This document shows positions 53,467 through 60,875 of a stretch of 60,875 nt of DNA, piece after piece; position 1 is the first letter of the stretch; every line of letters starts with the position of its first letter. Source of the stretch: Photobacterium lucens. Lineage in GTDB: Bacteria > Pseudomonadota > Gammaproteobacteria > Enterobacterales > Vibrionaceae. Under the pieces are notes generated by a model. It did not search any database. It was not told the origin of the DNA and worked only from the letters and a program-made list of their open reading frames with translations. The translations under genes were made by a program, and so were the position numbers. The stretch is from contig NZ_SSMG01000170.1 of NCBI RefSeq assembly GCF_009873615.1, positions 1 to 60,875 of the forward strand, written 5' to 3'.

Positions 53467-54776
53467 TGTTTAAAATGATCCGTAATGGATTCGCTGCAGT
53501 GGGGGGCTGGTTTGTTAAACCAAGTAAGCCCTGTTTGTATGATCGCCAATTAGTCTGGATTGCGATTGCATTGATGATCACCGGCCTTGTAATGGTGACA
53601 TCGGCTTCTGTACCTGTAGCGACACGCCTTACTGGCATTCCTTTTTATTTTGCTTATCGTCATGCATTCTTTTTGCTGGGTGCTTTAGTGATCGGTGCTA
53701 TTGTATTGCAGGTACCGCTAGCAAGATGGAGGCAATTAAGTGTGCCGATGTTATTTATATCGATAGTCTTACTGGCTGTCGTGCTAATCATCGGTCGTTC
53801 GGTTAACGGTGCGGCACGTTGGATCCCGCTAGGTATTTTCAACTTACAGCCAGCTGAAGTGGCAAAGCTTTCACTGTTTATTTTCCTCGCAGGTTATCTT
53901 GTTCGTCAGTACAACCAAGTCCGTGGTACTTTTATTGGCTTTTTAAAGCCGCTTGGCGTACTTGGTATTCTGTGTATGCTATTGTTGATGCAGCCTGACT
54001 TAGGCTCATCCGTAGTAATGTTTGTTGGTACTGTCGGCATGCTCTTTATTGCCGGTGCCAAATTATGGCAATTCTTAATGATGCTAGGTACTGCCCTTGT
54101 TGGTATTGCCTTTTTGATCATTTTAGAACCTTACCGTATGCGCCGTGTTACATCTTTCCTCGACCCATGGCAAGATCCTTACGGCAGTGGTTATCAGCTA
54201 ACCCAATCCTTAATGGCGTTTGGTCGTGGAGAATGGTTTGGACAAGGGCTAGGTAACTCGATTCAGAAACTGGCTTACCTTCCTGAAGCACATACTGACT
54301 TCGTATTTGCTGTACTAGCAGAAGAGCTAGGACTTGCTGGTGTGATTGTGGTGCTTTGCTTACTGTTTGCACTGGTTTACAAAGCCTTAATGATCGGACG
54401 TAAATGTCTTGAAACAGGTCAATTATTTGGTGGTTTCCTTGCGTTTGGTTTCGGTTTTTGGTTCGCATTCCAAACCCTTGTAAACGTAGGTGCTGCAGCC
54501 GGTATTGTTCCAACAAAAGGTCTAACATTGCCGTTGATCAGTTACGGTGGTTCCAGTCTGTTTATTATGGCAGCAGCTGTTGCTATTTTGATCCGTATCG
54601 ATTTTGAGCAGCGTATTGCTGCCAAATTTGAATCTGACGAGCCAGCTGAAGTGGATGACGAAGCACTGGATAATATGGATGGTGCAGTCGAGCAAATTGC
54701 GATTGACCCAGAGGCTTTACTTGATGAGCCTACTCAATTAGAGAACGATAAAAAAGACGCTCATGACAAAGAATAA
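53466..54776 (+). CDS. ftsW: Septal peptidoglycan glycosyltransferase FtsW
   Basis: FtsW is the SEDS-family glycosyltransferase that polymerises lipid II at the septum together with FtsI. Ten membrane helices are predicted by eye. The SEDS signatures are present: [38 protein letters not shown] and [14 protein letters not shown]. Length is 436, with an acidic C-terminal tail longer than in E. coli. It overlaps murG by 14 bases. Confidence 0.97.
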   Translation: MFKMIRNGFAAVGGWFVKPSKPCLYDRQLVWIAIALMITGLVMVTSASVPVATRLTGIPFYFAYRHAFFLLGALVIGAIVLQVPLARWRQLSVPMLFISIVLLAVVLIIGRSVNGAARWIPLGIFNLQPAEVAKLSLFIFLAGYLVRQYNQVRGTFIGFLKPLGVLGILCMLLLMQPDLGSSVVMFVGTVGMLFIAGAKLWQFLMMLGTALVGIAFLIILEPYRMRRVTSFLDPWQDPYGSGYQLTQSLMAFGRGEWFGQGLGNSIQKLAYLPEAHTDFVFAVLAEELGLAGVIVVLCLLFALVYKALMIGRKCLETGQLFGGFLAFGFGFWFAFQTLVNVGAAAGIVPTKGLTLPLISYGGSSLFIMAAAVAILIRIDFEQRIAAKFESDEPAEVDDEALDNMDGAVEQIAIDPEALLDEPTQLENDKKDAHDKE

Positions 54777-55827
54777 ACGTTTATTAGTAATGGCAGGTGG
54801 CACTGGTGGTCACGTTTTTCCAGGACTTGCCGTTGCACAGAAATTACAGCAAGAAGGCTGGGAGATCCGCTGGCTAGGTACCGCAGATCGTATGGAAGCC
54901 GATTTAGTACCAAAACATGGTATTGAAATTGATTTCATTAAAGTGAAAGGCTTACGTGGTCAAGGTGTACTGCGCTTACTGACCGCGCCTTTTAAAATTG
55001 TTGGCGCTATTTTACAAGCTCGTAAATACATCAAAGCATGGCAACCTGATGTCGTGCTTGGTATGGGCGGTTATGTGAGTGGCCCTGGCGGCGTCGCTGC
55101 ATGGTTATCAGGTGTACCCGTTGTACTGCATGAGCAAAATGCAGTAGCAGGTTTAACTAACCAGTGGCTATCTAAAATTGCAGCTAAAGTACTGCAAGCC
55201 TTTCCAGGTGCATTCCCAAACAAAGAAGTAGTGGGAAACCCTGTTCGTCATGATGTTACTGTCTTGCCTGCGCCTTCAGAGCGTTTTGCTGAACGCACTG
55301 GTCCTATTCGCATTCTAGTGATGGGGGGCAGCCAAGGTGCACGTATTTTGAACCAAACTATGCCAGAAGTGGCAAAAGTGTTAGGTGATAGCGTGACGAT
55401 TTGGCATCAAGCGGGTAAAGGTAGTCAACAATCTACTGAGCAAGCTTATACCGAGCAAACTTCTACTCCACACAAAGTCACCGAGTTCATCGATGATGTT
55501 GCTGCAGCTTACAGCTGGGCAGATCTTGTGGTTTGTCGTTCAGGCGCATTAACGGTTTCAGAACTATCTGCAGCGGGTGTGGGTGCTATTTTTGTTCCAT
55601 TTATGCATAAAGATCGCCAGCAAGCGTTAAATGCTGATCATTTGGTACAGTGTGGTGCAGCCAAAATGATTGAGCAAATGGATCTGACCGTGTCAGGTTT
55701 AGCTCAAGAAATACAACAATTAGATCGTCATGCGTTAGAGCAAATGGCATGTGCAGCACGTGATGCTGCCATTCTTGATGCTGATGAACGTGTGGCGACT
55801 GTGATTAAATCACTGGCAAAAAATTAA
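54763..55827 (+). CDS. murG: UDP-GlcNAc:lipid I N-acetylglucosaminyltransferase MurG
   Basis: MurG turns lipid I into lipid II on the inner face of the membrane. GT-B fold signatures are [14 protein letters not shown] (12-25), [27 protein letters not shown] and [12 protein letters not shown]. The donor site [15 protein letters not shown] is near the C-terminus. Length is 354, near 355 in E. coli. The start lies inside ftsW, suggesting coupling. Confidence 0.98.
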   Translation: MTKNKRLLVMAGGTGGHVFPGLAVAQKLQQEGWEIRWLGTADRMEADLVPKHGIEIDFIKVKGLRGQGVLRLLTAPFKIVGAILQARKYIKAWQPDVVLGMGGYVSGPGGVAAWLSGVPVVLHEQNAVAGLTNQWLSKIAAKVLQAFPGAFPNKEVVGNPVRHDVTVLPAPSERFAERTGPIRILVMGGSQGARILNQTMPEVAKVLGDSVTIWHQAGKGSQQSTEQAYTEQTSTPHKVTEFIDDVAAAYSWADLVVCRSGALTVSELSAAGVGAIFVPFMHKDRQQALNADHLVQCGAAKMIEQMDLTVSGLAQEIQQLDRHALEQMACAARDAAILDADERVATVIKSLAKN

Positions 55828-55842
55828 GACGGGAACAAAGTG

Positions 55843-57306
55843 ATGAGTAAACTGGATAACCAGCAATTAGCAAAAATTCGTACAATGGTGCCTGAGATGC
55901 GCCGTGTAGAGCGAATTCACTTTGTTGGCATTGGTGGTGCAGGCATGAGCGGTATCGCTGAAGTGCTTGTAAACGAAGGCTACCGTATTAGTGGTTCTGA
56001 TATTGCGCCTAATGCCGTGACTAACCGTCTAACAGCAAAAGGTGCAGAGATCTTCTTTGGTCACTCAGCTGAAAACGTACAAGGCGCAAGCGTCGTGGTA
56101 GCATCAACGGCTATTAGCAAAGAAAACCCAGAGCTAATGGCGGCAACAGAGCTACGTATTCCCGTTGTTCGCCGTGCTGAAATGTTGGCAGAGCTAATGC
56201 GTTACCGTCATGGTATTGCTATTGCGGGAACACATGGTAAAACCACAACGACGGCACTTACGACACAAATTTATTCTGAAGCAGGTCTCGATCCAACGTT
56301 TGTTAACGGTGGTTTAGTGAAAAGTGCAGGTACCAATGCTCGTTTAGGTTGTAGCCGTTATTTGATTGCAGAAGCGGACGAAAGTGATGCGTCGTTCTTG
56401 CACCTACAACCTATGGTGTGTGTGGTTACTAACATTGAAGCCGATCATATGGACACTTATGGCGGTGACTTTGAAGTATTAAAGCAAACCTTCATTGATT
56501 TCCTACATAATTTACCGTTTTATGGTTTAGCCGTAATGTGTATTGATGATCCTGTGGTACGTGAATTATTACCACGAGTGGGTCGTCCAATGCTGACGTA
56601 TGGTTTTGCAGAAGATGCAGATGTACGTTTAGTTAACTACACCCAAACAGGTCAACAAGGTCACTTTACAGTACTACGTAAAGGCAAACCTGCGCTGGAT
56701 ATTACGTTAAATATTCCAGGCAAACATAATGCATTGAATGCGACAGCGGCAATTGCTGTTGCAACTGAAGAAGGCGTTGATGATGATGCTATCTTACGTG
56801 CGTTGGTTGAGTTTGAAGGTACTGGCCGTCGTTTTGATCATCTAGGTGAGTTTGAGACGGGCAATGGTAAAGTGATGCTGGTGGATGATTATGGTCACCA
56901 CCCAAGCGAAGTAGATGTAACGATCAAAGCTGCACGCGCTGGTTGGGAAGATAAACGCCTAGTGATGATCTTCCAGCCGCACCGTTATAGCCGTACTCGT
57001 GATTTATACGATGACTTTGCAAATGTACTGGATCAAGTCGATGTGCTAGTGATGCTAGATGTTTATGCAGCAGGCGAAGCACCAATCGCTGGTGCGGATG
57101 GTCGAGCTTTATGTCGAACCATTCGTTCTCGCGGTAAGATTGATCCTATTTTCGTACCTGAAAAAGAAGAATTACCCGCAGTCTTGGCGAATATTATTCA
57201 AAATGATGATTTAGTTTTGACACAAGGTGCAGGTGATGTCGGCAAAATAGCGCGTCAGCTTGCAGATATGAAGCTAAATATCGAGATCATGCAAAAAGAC
57301 GTATAA
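55843..57306 (+). CDS. murC: UDP-MurNAc:L-alanine ligase MurC
   Basis: MurC adds the first amino acid, L-alanine, to UDP-MurNAc. [17 protein letters not shown] (about 25-41), the ATP loop AGTHGKTTT (about 125-133), [12 protein letters not shown] and [11 protein letters not shown] are diagnostic. I chose the ATG at 55843 (487 residues) over the GTG one codon upstream because GGGA is 8 bases away. It is the last mur gene before a 277-bp gap and ftsQ. Confidence 0.97.
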   Translation: MSKLDNQQLAKIRTMVPEMRRVERIHFVGIGGAGMSGIAEVLVNEGYRISGSDIAPNAVTNRLTAKGAEIFFGHSAENVQGASVVVASTAISKENPELMAATELRIPVVRRAEMLAELMRYRHGIAIAGTHGKTTTTALTTQIYSEAGLDPTFVNGGLVKSAGTNARLGCSRYLIAEADESDASFLHLQPMVCVVTNIEADHMDTYGGDFEVLKQTFIDFLHNLPFYGLAVMCIDDPVVRELLPRVGRPMLTYGFAEDADVRLVNYTQTGQQGHFTVLRKGKPALDITLNIPGKHNALNATAAIAVATEEGVDDDAILRALVEFEGTGRRFDHLGEFETGNGKVMLVDDYGHHPSEVDVTIKAARAGWEDKRLVMIFQPHRYSRTRDLYDDFANVLDQVDVLVMLDVYAAGEAPIAGADGRALCRTIRSRGKIDPIFVPEKEELPAVLANIIQNDDLVLTQGAGDVGKIARQLADMKLNIEIMQKDV

Positions 57307-57348
57307 GTTTGTTATAAACGTCAAGCATTCAGCTGTAAGTAAATGGTA

Positions 57349-57397
57349 ATGACTGGCTATAGATTGTCTACACAATAGCCAGTTATGCTACTTTTTT
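57349..57397 (+). terminator. Hairpin after murC, possible weak terminator or attenuator
   Basis: ATGACTGGCTAT (57349-57360) pairs with ATAGCCAGTTAT (57375-57386), 12 bp with one G-T pair, and the loop has an inner TTGT/ACAA. A run of six T starts five to six bases later (57392-57397). The gap makes a strong terminator doubtful. Confidence 0.45.
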
Positions 57398-57461
57398 CGA
57401 TATTTGGGTAGGTATACACAAAATTATTCTCAGGTTATGCGTCGAAAACGCCTAATGAGTG

Positions 57462-57490
57462 TTGGAGTGGGTCGAGTTGCTCGGTATAAT
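57462..57490 (+). promoter_or_regulatory. Candidate promoter of ftsQAZ
   Basis: TTGGAG (57462-57467) is followed after exactly 17 bases by a perfect TATAAT (57485-57490), 94 bases before ftsQ. The -35 matches three of six consensus bases. Confidence 0.5.
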
Positions 57491-57583
57491 CGTTCAACTT
57501 TGCTTATTATACCTGTGATAGCTGACAGCTTATTTGTACCGAAAGGTTGGGTGAAGCTGAAATGGTAAGGCGAATAGTAAACA

Positions 57584-58369
57584 ATGACTGAAGAAGTCGT
57601 AGACCAAGAGCATGTACTCCCATCTCCGAAAAAGCGTTCGCGCTGGGGAGGATTGGCGTTTTTCATCTTTGTCATTGGTTTCACGGTTTGGTTATTCAGT
57701 GCAACAAAGGACTGGATGACAGATACAAACCGACTGCCTTTGTCACAATTAGTGATTCAGGGGCAATTGCATTATCTAACCAAAGACAATGTACGCCAGG
57801 CAATATTAACTATCGATCATCTTGGTACCTTTATGACCCAAGATGTGGATACAATTCAGGCGCATATAGAAGCATTACCTTGGGTAGCCCATGCTTCTGT
57901 ACGTAAACAATGGCCTGATACAATAAAAGTTTTCATTGTAGAAAACCAACCAGTAGCGCAATGGGATCATAAATATTTGGTCAACACAGATGGTCAAGTA
58001 TTTAAAGCGCCTGCTGAGCAAGTTGCCGATTTAAACCTTGCTAATCTATCTGGCCCTGAGGCAAGTAGTCCTGAGGTATTAGCAGCCTTGCGAGAAATGC
58101 GTCCCGTATTGAAAAACGCTGGCTTAAGTATCGCGTCGTTATCATTAAATGAACGTCGGGCTTGGCGGATACTGCTATCGAATGGCATCACGCTTAAGTT
58201 AGGTCAAGAGGCGCGAATGGAGCGTCTTAAGCGTTTTATTGAAATTTATCCAGAACTAGTAAAACTGGGTAAACCGATAGATTATGTGGATTTGCGTTAC
58301 GATACTGGCGCAGCTGTGGGTTGGAAAACAATACCGGAACATGATGCTAATGCATCAGCTACCAAATAA
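57584..58369 (+). CDS. ftsQ: Cell division protein FtsQ
   Basis: FtsQ is the bitopic division protein that scaffolds FtsB and FtsL in the divisome. One membrane helix (about 25-44) is followed by the POTRA domain (about 50-125, LSQLVIQGQLHYLTKDNVRQAI) and the beta domain with VRKQWPDTIKVFIVENQPVAQW and DLRYDTGAAVGWK. Length is 261, near 276 in E. coli. It starts 6 bases before the end of the upstream gap's ribosome region and is followed by ftsA. Confidence 0.96.
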   Translation: MTEEVVDQEHVLPSPKKRSRWGGLAFFIFVIGFTVWLFSATKDWMTDTNRLPLSQLVIQGQLHYLTKDNVRQAILTIDHLGTFMTQDVDTIQAHIEALPWVAHASVRKQWPDTIKVFIVENQPVAQWDHKYLVNTDGQVFKAPAEQVADLNLANLSGPEASSPEVLAALREMRPVLKNAGLSIASLSLNERRAWRILLSNGITLKLGQEARMERLKRFIEIYPELVKLGKPIDYVDLRYDTGAAVGWKTIPEHDANASATK

Positions 58370-58381
58370 GAGCGTGTGTTA

Positions 58382-59638
58382 ATGACTAAGGCTGCAGATC
58401 AAAAACTTATCGTTGGTCTTGATATCGGCACATCCGAAGTTACGGCTTTGGTTGGGGAAGTGCTGCCTGATAACACTGTAAATGTTATTGGTATGGGAAG
58501 CAGTCCGTCACGCGGAATGGACAAAGGTGGGGTGAATGACCTCGAATCAGTGGTTAAGTCAGTTCAACGCGCTGTTGATAAAGCTGAATTAATGGCTGAG
58601 TGCCAAATCAGTTCCGTGTACCTGTCGCTATCAGGTAAACATATTAGTTGCCAAACAGAAAAAGGCATGGTGCCTATTTCTGAAAAAGAAGTGTCTCAAG
58701 ACGACGTCGACAATGTTATTCATACGGCGAAGTCAGTAAAATTAAGCGATGAACAACGAACTTTGCATGTAATTCCTCAGGAATTTGCTATTGATTATCA
58801 AGAGGGCATTAAAAACCCTGTTGGTTTGTCTGGGGTTCGTATGGAAGCCAGCGTTCATTTGATCACGTGTCACAATGACATGGCGAAAAACATCGTGAAA
58901 GCAGTAGAGCGTTGTGGTCTTACGGTTGATCATCTGATTTTCTCAGGATTAGCCTCAAGCTACGCTGTGCTGACACCAGATGAGCGAGAGCTAGGTGTAT
59001 GCGTGGTCGATATCGGCGGCGGTACGATGGATCTGGCTATTTGGTCTGGTGGCGCATTACGTCATGCGGAAGTAATTCCGTATGCGGGTAATGTGGTTAC
59101 CAGTGATATTGCTTATGCATTTGGTACACCACCGGGTGACGCTGAAGATATTAAAGTGAAATACGGTTGTGCGCTAAGTGAATTGGTGAGTAAAGATGCC
59201 AAAGTTGATGTCCCTAGTGTGGGTGGTCGACCATCACGCAGCTTGCAAAGCCAAACACTGGCAGAAGTGATAGAGCCTCGTTACAGCGAATTGCTGGGGC
59301 TGGTTAATCAAAAGCTGTTAACAGTACAAGAACAGTTGCGTGAAGCGGGTGTTAAACACCACTTAGCAGCGGGCATCGTCCTAACTGGGGGCGCTGCACA
59401 AATGGAAGGTTTAACTGAGTGCGCTGAGCGAGTTTTCCGTCACCAAGTGCGTATTGGTCAACCTTTAGAGCTAAGTGGATTGACTGACTATGTTCAGTCT
59501 CCAGCTTACGCAACCGCAGTAGGATTACTGCACTACGGAAAGGACAGTCAATCATTTGATGAAAATGAATTAGAGCCAAAACGTTCGGTTTCTGGTTTAT
59601 TTTCTCGAATTAGTGGTTGGTTAAAAAAAGAATTTTAA
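58382..59638 (+). CDS. ftsA: Cell division protein FtsA
   Basis: FtsA is the actin-like protein that tethers FtsZ to the membrane and recruits later division proteins. Actin-fold motifs are VGLDIGTSEVTALVGEV (12-28), VVDIGGGTMD (about 208-217) and GIVLTGGAAQMEG. The C-terminal amphipathic membrane anchor is SGWLKKEF. I chose the ATG at 58382 (418 residues); a GTG two codons earlier has worse spacing to AAGAG. ftsZ follows after 32 bases. Confidence 0.97.
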   Translation: MTKAADQKLIVGLDIGTSEVTALVGEVLPDNTVNVIGMGSSPSRGMDKGGVNDLESVVKSVQRAVDKAELMAECQISSVYLSLSGKHISCQTEKGMVPISEKEVSQDDVDNVIHTAKSVKLSDEQRTLHVIPQEFAIDYQEGIKNPVGLSGVRMEASVHLITCHNDMAKNIVKAVERCGLTVDHLIFSGLASSYAVLTPDERELGVCVVDIGGGTMDLAIWSGGALRHAEVIPYAGNVVTSDIAYAFGTPPGDAEDIKVKYGCALSELVSKDAKVDVPSVGGRPSRSLQSQTLAEVIEPRYSELLGLVNQKLLTVQEQLREAGVKHHLAAGIVLTGGAAQMEGLTECAERVFRHQVRIGQPLELSGLTDYVQSPAYATAVGLLHYGKDSQSFDENELEPKRSVSGLFSRISGWLKKEF

Positions 59639-59670
59639 ACCTGATGCGAACAGGATAACGGAGAGAACAC

Positions 59671-60813
59671 ATGTTTGAACCGATGATGGAAATGTCTGAT
59701 GAAGCTGTAATTAAGGTCATTGGCGTTGGCGGCGGCGGCGGTAATGCTGTCGATCACATGGTACGTGAATCTATCGAAGGCGTTCAGTTCATTAGTGTAA
59801 ATACTGATGCACAAGCCCTACGTAAAACAAGCGTAAGTACAGTTATTCAAATCGGTGGTGATATCACTAAAGGTTTGGGTGCGGGTGCTAACCCACAAGT
59901 GGGTCGTGATTCTGCGCTAGAAGACCGTGAAGCAATCAAGAAAGAGCTTGAAGGCTCTGACATGATCTTCATTGCAGCGGGTATGGGCGGTGGTACTGGT
60001 ACAGGTGCTGCTCCAATCATTGCAGAAGTGGCAAAAGAGCTAGGTATTCTTACTGTTGCGGTGGTGACTAAACCATTTAGCTTCGAAGGTAAGAAGCGTA
60101 TGGCTTTTGCTGAGCAAGGTATCGATGAGCTTTCTAAGCACGTTGACTCATTAATTACGATTCCAAACGAGAAGCTACTTAAAGTACTTGGTCGTGGTAT
60201 CACACTGCTTGACGCATTTGCAAAAGCAAACGACGTTCTTAAGAACGCTGTTCAAGGTATTGCAGAGCTAATTACGCGTCCTGGTATGATCAACGTCGAC
60301 TTTGCTGACGTTCGTACAGTGATGTCTGAAATGGGTCATGCGATGATGGGTAGCGGTGTTGCATCTGGTGATGACCGTGCTGAAGAGGCGGCTGAAATGG
60401 CTATTTCAAGTCCACTTCTTGAAGATATCGATCTAGCTGGTGCTCGTGGTGTTCTTGTTAATATCACTGCTGGTATGGATATGCGTCTAGACGAATTTGA
60501 AACTGTGGGTAACACAGTGAAAGCATTCGCATCTGACAATGCAACTGTTGTTATCGGTACTTCTCTAGACCCAGAGATGACTGATGAACTACGTGTAACT
60601 GTAGTTGCAACAGGTATCGGCAAAGAAGTGAAGCCAGACATTACGCTAGTAACATCATCTAAGCCTGTTCAAGCTGCTGTAGCACAAGAAAAAACTGTTG
60701 CTGCAGAAGAGAAAACAGTAACTAACAATGATGGTCAAGCGACTGCGGCTAAGCCACAAGCTGATCATGATTACTTAGATATTCCTGCGTTTTTACGTAA
60801 ACAAGCTGATTAA
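59671..60813 (+). CDS. ftsZ: Cell division protein FtsZ
   Basis: FtsZ is the tubulin-like GTPase that forms the Z ring. The GTP-binding loop GGGTGTG is at 106-112, the N-terminal [16 protein letters not shown] at 16-31, and the T7 loop area ends in [11 protein letters not shown]. After a variable linker the conserved C-terminal peptide [14 protein letters not shown] binds FtsA and ZipA. Length is 380. GGAGAG precedes the ATG. Codon use is more biased than in neighbours, fitting high expression. The window ends 62 bases later, where lpxC would be expected. Confidence 0.99.
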   Translation: MFEPMMEMSDEAVIKVIGVGGGGGNAVDHMVRESIEGVQFISVNTDAQALRKTSVSTVIQIGGDITKGLGAGANPQVGRDSALEDREAIKKELEGSDMIFIAAGMGGGTGTGAAPIIAEVAKELGILTVAVVTKPFSFEGKKRMAFAEQGIDELSKHVDSLITIPNEKLLKVLGRGITLLDAFAKANDVLKNAVQGIAELITRPGMINVDFADVRTVMSEMGHAMMGSGVASGDDRAEEAAEMAISSPLLEDIDLAGARGVLVNITAGMDMRLDEFETVGNTVKAFASDNATVVIGTSLDPEMTDELRVTVVATGIGKEVKPDITLVTSSKPVQAAVAQEKTVAAEEKTVTNNDGQATAAKPQADHDYLDIPAFLRKQAD

Positions 60814-60875
60814 TATCTATAGTTAATAGGGTAAAACTGCTTTAACGCGAAAAGTAAAAAGGAAGTGTCATATTT

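Larger units (their letters stand above)
57307..57583 (+). other. murC-ftsQ intergenic region
   Basis: In E. coli ddlB fills this position; here 277 bases contain no ddlB remnant that I can recognise. The gap has a 12-bp hairpin (57349-57383), a good promoter candidate (57462-57490) and one 43-codon ORF (57437-57568). It probably gives ftsQAZ transcription independent of the upstream mur genes. Confidence 0.65.

Noticed and set aside
54148-54528. 126-codon minus-strand ORF opposite ftsW
   Set aside because: The plus strand encodes strongly conserved SEDS motifs here; the antisense frame shows low complexity and no family resemblance.
59847-60203. 118-codon minus-strand ORF opposite ftsZ
   Set aside because: It is an antisense shadow of the GTP-binding core, whose biased codon use leaves the opposite frame open.

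Overview
The window is a 60.9-kb chromosomal segment from a gammaproteobacterium of the family Vibrionaceae. Photobacterium is the most likely genus, but this rests on gene order and protein similarity recalled from memory, not on a search. The evidence is the order mshQ-mreBCD-maf-rng-yhdP-nitrilase-tldD, the tandem degQ/degS next to rplM-rpsI-petABC-sspAB, and proteins that follow E. coli K-12 orthologues closely in length and motifs. I see no mobile element, CRISPR array, tRNA gene, phage gene or defence system. This is core genome, and nearly every gene has a recognised family.

Layout, left to right. (1) 1-2360: the 3' end of mshQ, last gene of the MSHA pilus cluster, cut by the window edge. 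(2) 2487-13485 (+): mreBCD for rod shape, then maf, rng, yhdP, a nitrilase-family amidase and tldD. (3) 13569-17003: yjgA(darP) (-), pmbA(tldE) (+) and mgtE (-), separated by bidirectional terminators. (4) 17296-24568 (-): the rpoN/PTS-Ntr/Lpt cluster in transcription order yrbG-kdsD-lptC-lptA-lptB-rpoN-hpf-ptsN-rapZ-ptsO. kdsC, which enteric bacteria carry between kdsD and lptC, is absent here. (5) 25087-29765 (+): mlaFEDCB-ibaG-murA. (6) 29834-32992 (-): degS, degQ and yhcB(zapG). (7) 33183-39606 (+): zapE, rplM-rpsI, petABC and sspAB. (8) 39671-42937 (-): dolP, diaA, yraN and lpoA. (9) 42990-44431 (+): rsmI and the RNase P RNA gene rnpB. (10) 44654-60813 (+): the division and cell wall (dcw) cluster mraZ-rsmH-ftsL-ftsI-murE-murF-mraY-murD-ftsW-murG-murC-ftsQ-ftsA-ftsZ, without ddlB.

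The genes form an envelope-building block: peptidoglycan precursor synthesis (murA, murC-G, mraY), elongation (mreBCD, lpoA), division (fts genes, zapE), LPS sugar supply and export (kdsD, lptABC), outer-membrane lipid balance (mlaBCDEF, yhdP, dolP), envelope stress sensing (degS, degQ), and ribosome and respiratory functions between them.

I did not find a new multi-gene system. What deserves a second look is mostly non-coding or organisational. A perfect inverted repeat pairs the degQ Shine-Dalgarno sequence and overlaps a sigma-E-like promoter. The 518-bp gap between yrbG and mlaF contains competing inverted repeats next to a perfect TATAAT. A perfect 13-bp inverted repeat lies inside mreC. 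The murC-ftsQ gap holds a hairpin, a good promoter candidate and a small ORF. kdsC is missing from its usual place. yraN has no ATG before its conserved part. Start codons were reassigned in several genes where family alignment and Shine-Dalgarno spacing favour an internal ATG.
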